Below the pieces are notes generated by a model, which was not told the origin of the DNA, did not search any database, and was given only the letters and a program-made list of their open reading frames with translations. Source: Novosphingobium umbonatum (GTDB taxonomy: Bacteria > Pseudomonadota > Alphaproteobacteria > Sphingomonadales > Sphingomonadaceae). Taken from it: 64,000 bases of DNA. The stretch is taken from assembly GCF_004005905.1 (NCBI RefSeq), contig NZ_SACO01000004.1, forward strand, positions 186,001-250,000. The letters are read 5' to 3'. The position numbers were made by a program, and so were the translations under genes. Below, piece by piece: positions 60,259 through 64,000 of this stretch. Each line of letters opens with the position of its first letter. Position 1 is the stretch's first letter.

Positions 60259-61541
60259 AGGCGGCTCATTGCCCGACCTTGTTGGTGGCAGCCCCTGCCT
60301 CGGGACAGGGCAAGACACTGGTCACCGCCGCCTTGGCCCGCCGCCACAGGCAAGCAGGGCGGCGGGTCAGCGTGTTCAAATGCGGGCCGGATTTTCTGGA
60401 CCCGATGGTGCTGGAACGTGCCAGCGGGGCGCCTGTCTACCAACTCGATCTGTTCATGCTGGGCGAGGAGCAATGCCGCGCCCAGTTGCACAAGGCGGCG
60501 AGCCAATCCGACCTCATCCTGATCGAAGGGGTGATGGGCCTGTTTGACGGTGATCGCAGCGCTGCCGATCTGGCTGCCTTGTTCGGCCTGCCGGTGCTGG
60601 CGGTGCTGGACGCCAGCGCGATGGCGCAGAGTTTTGGCGCCTTGGTCCATGGGCTGGCCAGCTATCGCCGTGATGTGCATGTCGCCGCCGTGCTGGCCAA
60701 TCGCGTGGGCAGCGCCCGCCATGCGCAAATGCTGGAACAAAGCCTGATCGGTAATGTCCAGTGGCTGGGCCATATCCCGCGCGATCCGGCCATTGCCCTG
60801 CCCGAAAGGCATCTGGGGCTGGTGCAAGCCGAGGAGATTGCCGATCTGGACGCGCGAATCGACTATGCAGCCAGCCTGTTGCCTGACAATGCCCTGTGGT
60901 TGCCGCCATCAGCCCCCTTCCCCGCCCCTGCGCCGCAGAGCAGCGAGAATTTGCTGTCAGGCCGCCGTATCGCCATCGCCCGTGACGCAGCCTTTGCCTT
61001 TATCTATCCCGCCAATCTGGACTGGCTGGAGCAGATGGGGGCCAGCCTCCATTTCTTCTCGCCCTTGGTCGACCGCCTGCCCGATTGCGATGCGCTTTGG
61101 CTGCCCGGTGGCTATCCCGAATTGCATGGGGACCGGCTGAGCGCCAATAGCGCTCTAACCGCCGACATCCGCGCCCATCATCAGGCTGGAAAGCCGATAC
61201 TGGCCGAATGTGGGGGGATGCTCGCTTGCCTTGACCGCCTTTATGATGGCCAAGGGCAAGGCTTTGAAATGCTGGGCATCCTCTCTGGCGAGGCGCATAT
61301 GCAGCCCCGCCTTGCCGCGCTGGGCCTGCAGGCGGTGGCATTCCCAAAGGGCATTTTGCGCGGGCATACTTTCCATTTTTCGCGGCTCTCGACGTGCGTT
61401 GAACCCATCGCGCAGGCCACCAACCCCAATGGCGGAGCAGGGGAGGCTATATTCCGGCAAGGCTCGCTGTTGGCCAGCTATGTCCATTTCTATTTCCCGT
61501 CCGCCCCCCATGCCGCCGCAGCCTTGTTTTTGGACAATTAG
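60255..61541 (+). CDS. cobB: Cobyrinate (hydrogenobyrinate) a,c-diamide synthase
   Basis: A 428-residue glutamine-dependent amidase. The P-loop-like AAPASGQGKT (12-21), KCGPDFLDP, EGVMGLFDG and glutaminase C319 in LAECGGML are all present, as is WLPGGYPELHG. It amidates the a and c side chains of the macrocycle. GTG start overlaps cobO (GTGA). Whether the substrate is cobyrinate or hydrogenobyrinate depends on whether the cell uses the aerobic route; the chelatase genes are not in the window. Confidence 0.94.
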   Translation: MKAAHCPTLLVAAPASGQGKTLVTAALARRHRQAGRRVSVFKCGPDFLDPMVLERASGAPVYQLDLFMLGEEQCRAQLHKAASQSDLILIEGVMGLFDGDRSAADLAALFGLPVLAVLDASAMAQSFGALVHGLASYRRDVHVAAVLANRVGSARHAQMLEQSLIGNVQWLGHIPRDPAIALPERHLGLVQAEEIADLDARIDYAASLLPDNALWLPPSAPFPAPAPQSSENLLSGRRIAIARDAAFAFIYPANLDWLEQMGASLHFFSPLVDRLPDCDALWLPGGYPELHGDRLSANSALTADIRAHHQAGKPILAECGGMLACLDRLYDGQGQGFEMLGILSGEAHMQPRLAALGLQAVAFPKGILRGHTFHFSRLSTCVEPIAQATNPNGGAGEAIFRQGSLLASYVHFYFPSAPHAAAALFLDN

Positions 61542-61546
61542 GAAAA

Positions 61547-61586
61547 CTGTCACACAAATGACTGCAAACTGACCGAAATGTGACGC
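61547..61586 (+). promoter_or_regulatory. PhoB-box-like array
   Basis: Four 7-bp units at exact 11-bp intervals: CTGTCAC, ATGACTG, CTGACCG, GTGACGC, each separated by an A-rich 4-base spacer (ACAA, CAAA, AAAT). This is the geometry of a Pho box (7+4 repeats of CTGTCAN), though only the first unit is a close consensus match. A CCCTGT-C-ACAGGG dyad follows at 61600-61612. It sits 76-115 bp before the receptor ATG. Confidence 0.5.
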
Positions 61587-61661
61587 CAATTCGCCACCAC
61601 CCTGTCACAGGGCGGCGATAGAGGCCGCTCCAACGTCGAATGTTCGACATCGGGGGGTTTT

Positions 61662-64000
61662 ATGCGTCTTTCTATCACTCGCTCGCTTTGCGCGGGCAGC
61701 ATGTTTGCGTTGGTTCTGGGCCTGTCCTCGGCAGCTGTTGCCTCTGAAGCACCCGCCGCGCCTTCGGCCGCTGGCGATGCCGATCTGGACGCCGGTCTGG
61801 AAGTGATCACCGTCACCGCGCAAAAGCGCAGCGAAAATCTGCAAAACACCCCGATCGCCATCTCGGTGCTCAGCGCCAAGGGGCTGGAAAACCGCCATGT
61901 CACCTCGCTGCTCGATCTGGGCGATGGCGCGATTCCCAGCCTCAAGGTCGCGCCCTTCTTCTCGCGCCCCGGCGCCTTGATCGTGAACGTGCGCGGCGTG
62001 GGCGTGCTGTCCGACTCCAACCAGCCCGCCCGCGATCAGGGCGTGGGCGTCTATGTCGACGGCGTCTATCAGGGCCGCGCGCAAGGGCTGGGCACGGCGC
62101 TGTTCGACGTTGAGAATATCGAAGTCTTGAAAGGTCCGCAGGGCACGCTGTTTGGCCGCAACACCGAAGGCGGCGCGGTCAATATCGTGACCAAAAAGCC
62201 CAGCGGCACCTATAAGCTGAACGCCACGGCAGGCATCGGCAATTATGGCAGCCACAAGGGCGAAGTGCATCTGGATCTGCCCAGCTTTGCCAATATCGCG
62301 CTGAAAATCGACGCGGTCGTGGCCAAGCGCGATCCCTTCGTCGCCAACCCGCTTTCGGGCCAGCTGGGCTTCAATTCCTATGACAAGCGCGGCGTGCATG
62401 TCGAAGCCTATTGGAAGCCCAGCGACAGTTTCAGCGCCGATCTTTCGGCCGACAAATCCTATGACGCGACCAGCACGCTTTACCTGCAGCAAATTTCGGC
62501 GGGCACCGGCCTGCCTGCCGCCGCTTCGGGCTCGGCTGCCGTGCTGGCCAACACCACCTCGGCCCTGTTCCGCGCCAGCTCCAAGCGCGCCAGCAGCGCC
62601 ATCGTCGGCGTACCGCAGCAGGCCAGCATCGGCAAAGCCCAGGGCACCCGCCTGTCGCTGGAATGGAAGCCCGCCGACAAGCTGACCCTGCGCTCGATCT
62701 CGTCCTATCGCGAGATGACCCAGACGCAATATGACAATGGTTCGGCCGATACCACCCTGCAACAGGCCACCGTCTCCGCAGGCGTAGCCCCCAGCTTTGC
62801 CAGCTTCCAGTTTGCGCGCATGAGTCTGGCGCCTTTCCGCCAGAATCAGGTCAGTCAGGAACTGCAGGTCATCGGCGAAATGCCCCGCTTCAAATATCAG
62901 GCCGGTGGCCTCTATTATGTCGAACGCGTGCAGGATGCCGCCCAAGCCTTCAACACCATGGCCATGACCAGCGACGTTCTGGGCAGCGCCGCCACCGTGC
63001 GTTCGATCAATTATGACGCGCAAACCATCCAGCGCGCCAGCCATGTCAAGACCACCAGCAAGGGCCTCTATGGTCAGGCCACCTATACGCCTGCCCTGCT
63101 CAACGATGCCGCGCATCTGACGGTGGGTGCGCGCTGGACCAATGACAAGAAGGAAGGCTCGCTGTTCCTCGTCAATGGCGCGGCGCCGATCGTGCCGGTC
63201 AATGGCGTCAATGTGCAGGCGCCGGTGCTGCTCAACGCCTCGTGGTCGCGGGTCGATCCGATGATCAATCTGGCGGTGGATGCCTCGCGCGACGTGCATC
63301 TCTATGCCAAGTGGAGCACGGGCTATCGTTCGGGCGGCGCCAATTCGCGCTCGCTGTCCTACCGCGCCTTCAACCCTGAAACGGTGTCGATGTTCGAACT
63401 GGGTGCGAAGACCGAGTTCTGGGACCACCGCGCGCGTCTGAACCTTGCCGCCTATGCGGGCAATTACAAGAATATCCAGCTCGACTTCAGCGGCCTGTAT
63501 GAAGACGTGGTCAATGGCGTGCGCGTGGCCACCACCCGCACCACCACCGACACGGTGAACGCGCCGGGCACCGGCCATTTGAAGGGCTTCGAGGCCGAAT
63601 TCACGCTGGCCCCCGTCGATGGCCTGACGTTGAGCGCCAGCTATGCCTATAACCATGTCAGCATCCCCGCCACGGTGAACCCCTTCCCGCAGACTGGCGG
63701 CGTGTTCATCACCGTGCCCGTGCCGATCTATCAGGTCTACACGCCCGAACATTCGGCCAGCGCCACGCTGGATTATGAAACCAAGGTTGCGCTGGGCGAT
63801 GCCAAGCTGCGTTTCCACCTCGATGGCAATTATGACTCCGGCTTCTATGCCAATTACACCGACAGCAATTATGACACGGTTACCCGCGAAGTGCGTTACA
63901 AGCAGCCCAAGGGCGATGCGGCGCTGATCTTCAATGGCCGGGTGGCTTTGGCCGATGTGGCGGTGGGCGATGCCGGTGCCAAGCTGACCTTTGCGGTCTG
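61662..64000 (+). CDS. TonB-dependent receptor (3' end beyond the window)
   Basis: A frame open from ATG 61662 to the window edge (779 codons so far). It has a signal peptide, a TonB-box region GLEVITVTAQKRSENLQ, plug motifs (AIPSLKVAPF, IEVLKGPQGTLFGRNTEGG) and barrel strands to the end, without a stop yet. GGGGGG-TTTT precedes the ATG. The gene resembles the receptors at 1327 and 47501. A PhoB-box-like array lies upstream, so phosphate control is possible. An antisense open frame of 737 codons over the same stretch is not coding. Confidence 0.92.
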   Translation, partial: MRLSITRSLCAGSMFALVLGLSSAAVASEAPAAPSAAGDADLDAGLEVITVTAQKRSENLQNTPIAISVLSAKGLENRHVTSLLDLGDGAIPSLKVAPFFSRPGALIVNVRGVGVLSDSNQPARDQGVGVYVDGVYQGRAQGLGTALFDVENIEVLKGPQGTLFGRNTEGGAVNIVTKKPSGTYKLNATAGIGNYGSHKGEVHLDLPSFANIALKIDAVVAKRDPFVANPLSGQLGFNSYDKRGVHVEAYWKPSDSFSADLSADKSYDATSTLYLQQISAGTGLPAAASGSAAVLANTTSALFRASSKRASSAIVGVPQQASIGKAQGTRLSLEWKPADKLTLRSISSYREMTQTQYDNGSADTTLQQATVSAGVAPSFASFQFARMSLAPFRQNQVSQELQVIGEMPRFKYQAGGLYYVERVQDAAQAFNTMAMTSDVLGSAATVRSINYDAQTIQRASHVKTTSKGLYGQATYTPALLNDAAHLTVGARWTNDKKEGSLFLVNGAAPIVPVNGVNVQAPVLLNASWSRVDPMINLAVDASRDVHLYAKWSTGYRSGGANSRSLSYRAFNPETVSMFELGAKTEFWDHRARLNLAAYAGNYKNIQLDFSGLYEDVVNGVRVATTRTTTDTVNAPGTGHLKGFEAEFTLAPVDGLTLSASYAYNHVSIPATVNPFPQTGGVFITVPVPIYQVYTPEHSASATLDYETKVALGDAKLRFHLDGNYDSGFYANYTDSNYDTVTREVRYKQPKGDAALIFNGRVALADVAVGDAGAKLTFAV

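Noticed and set aside
61605-63818. 737-codon open frame on the minus strand
   Set aside because: It is antisense to an intact TonB receptor with full plug and barrel motifs. The translation is low-complexity Gly/Arg/Ala/His with no domain, a usual by-product of GC-rich codon choice.
1-64000. CRISPR arrays, tRNA or rRNA genes, IS elements, prophage or integrase
   Set aside because: Looked for repeated spacers, tRNA-like cloverleaf and CCA ends, transposase or integrase motifs and terminal repeats; none was found by eye.

Overview
The window looks like a chromosomal segment of a GC-rich alphaproteobacterium of the order Sphingomonadales, most likely Novosphingobium or a close relative. The grounds are six TonB-dependent receptors in 64 kb, many small periplasmic hydrolases, VanA-type Rieske oxygenases and dense overlapping operons. 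No tRNA, rRNA, IS element, prophage or CRISPR array was seen. Both window ends cut genes: an M48-type peptidase tail at the left, and a TonB receptor running off the right edge.

Region by region. (1) 0-10 kb: the peptidase tail; a LysR regulator divergent from a TonB receptor; a TetR regulator followed by a Rieske oxygenase; a MocR-type regulator with a small downstream gene; a small membrane protein; an outer-membrane barrel protein; a Tat-exported nucleoside hydrolase. (2) 10-22.6 kb: a cluster that reads as hydroaromatic (quinate/shikimate) ester catabolism. It holds a type B carboxylesterase, a QsuD-like NAD-type quinate/shikimate dehydrogenase, a TonB receptor, an MFS transporter, an AroQ-like dehydroquinase, a periplasmic PQQ dehydrogenase, a ThuA-domain protein, a mono-haem cytochrome c, a second esterase and a TetR regulator. 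Three of its promoters share an 18-bp operator-like sequence of the form RTGAAC...GTACAY. (3) 22.8-37 kb: an operon of CitMHS transporter, AtuA, AtuA-associated protein and a large exported alpha/beta hydrolase with its LysR regulator; a TonB receptor; a lipoprotein plus ceramidase-like pair; an alpha/beta hydrolase; a CoA-transferase; an enoyl-CoA isomerase-like protein. (4) 37-47.4 kb: a DUF3857/transglutaminase/TPR protein, an OmpA-like lipoprotein, a second TetR/Rieske pair with a perfect 16-bp palindrome between them, a MASE1-PAS-HWE kinase fused to a receiver, a DEDDh exonuclease, DUF2478 and a small exported protein. (5) 47.4-61.5 kb: a TonB receptor with two Fur-like boxes, then a complete late-cobalamin locus. 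Two cobalamin riboswitches lie head to head. The minus one leads btuB-DUF1636-cobT-cobC-cobS-cobD-cbiB-cobQ-cobU; the plus one leads btuM-cobO-cobB. Nearly all junctions within these operons overlap. (6) 61.5-64 kb: a TonB receptor preceded by an 11-bp-periodic, PhoB-box-like array.

How the genes may work together. In region 2, the inferred flow is uptake of a quinate-type ester by the TonB receptor and hydrolysis by exported esterases. The acid is then oxidised either in the periplasm (PQQ enzyme feeding a small cytochrome c) or in the cytoplasm after MFS import (NAD dehydrogenase), and the AroQ-like enzyme acts next. The dehydroshikimate dehydratase that would complete the route is not in the window, and the AroQ protein has Tyr where the family's catalytic His81 sits, so the substrate remains an inference. 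The cobalamin locus covers corrinoid import, adenylation, amidation and nucleotide-loop assembly; corrin-ring methylation genes are not in the window. Start codons were refined throughout from Shine-Dalgarno spacing, signal peptides and gene overlaps.
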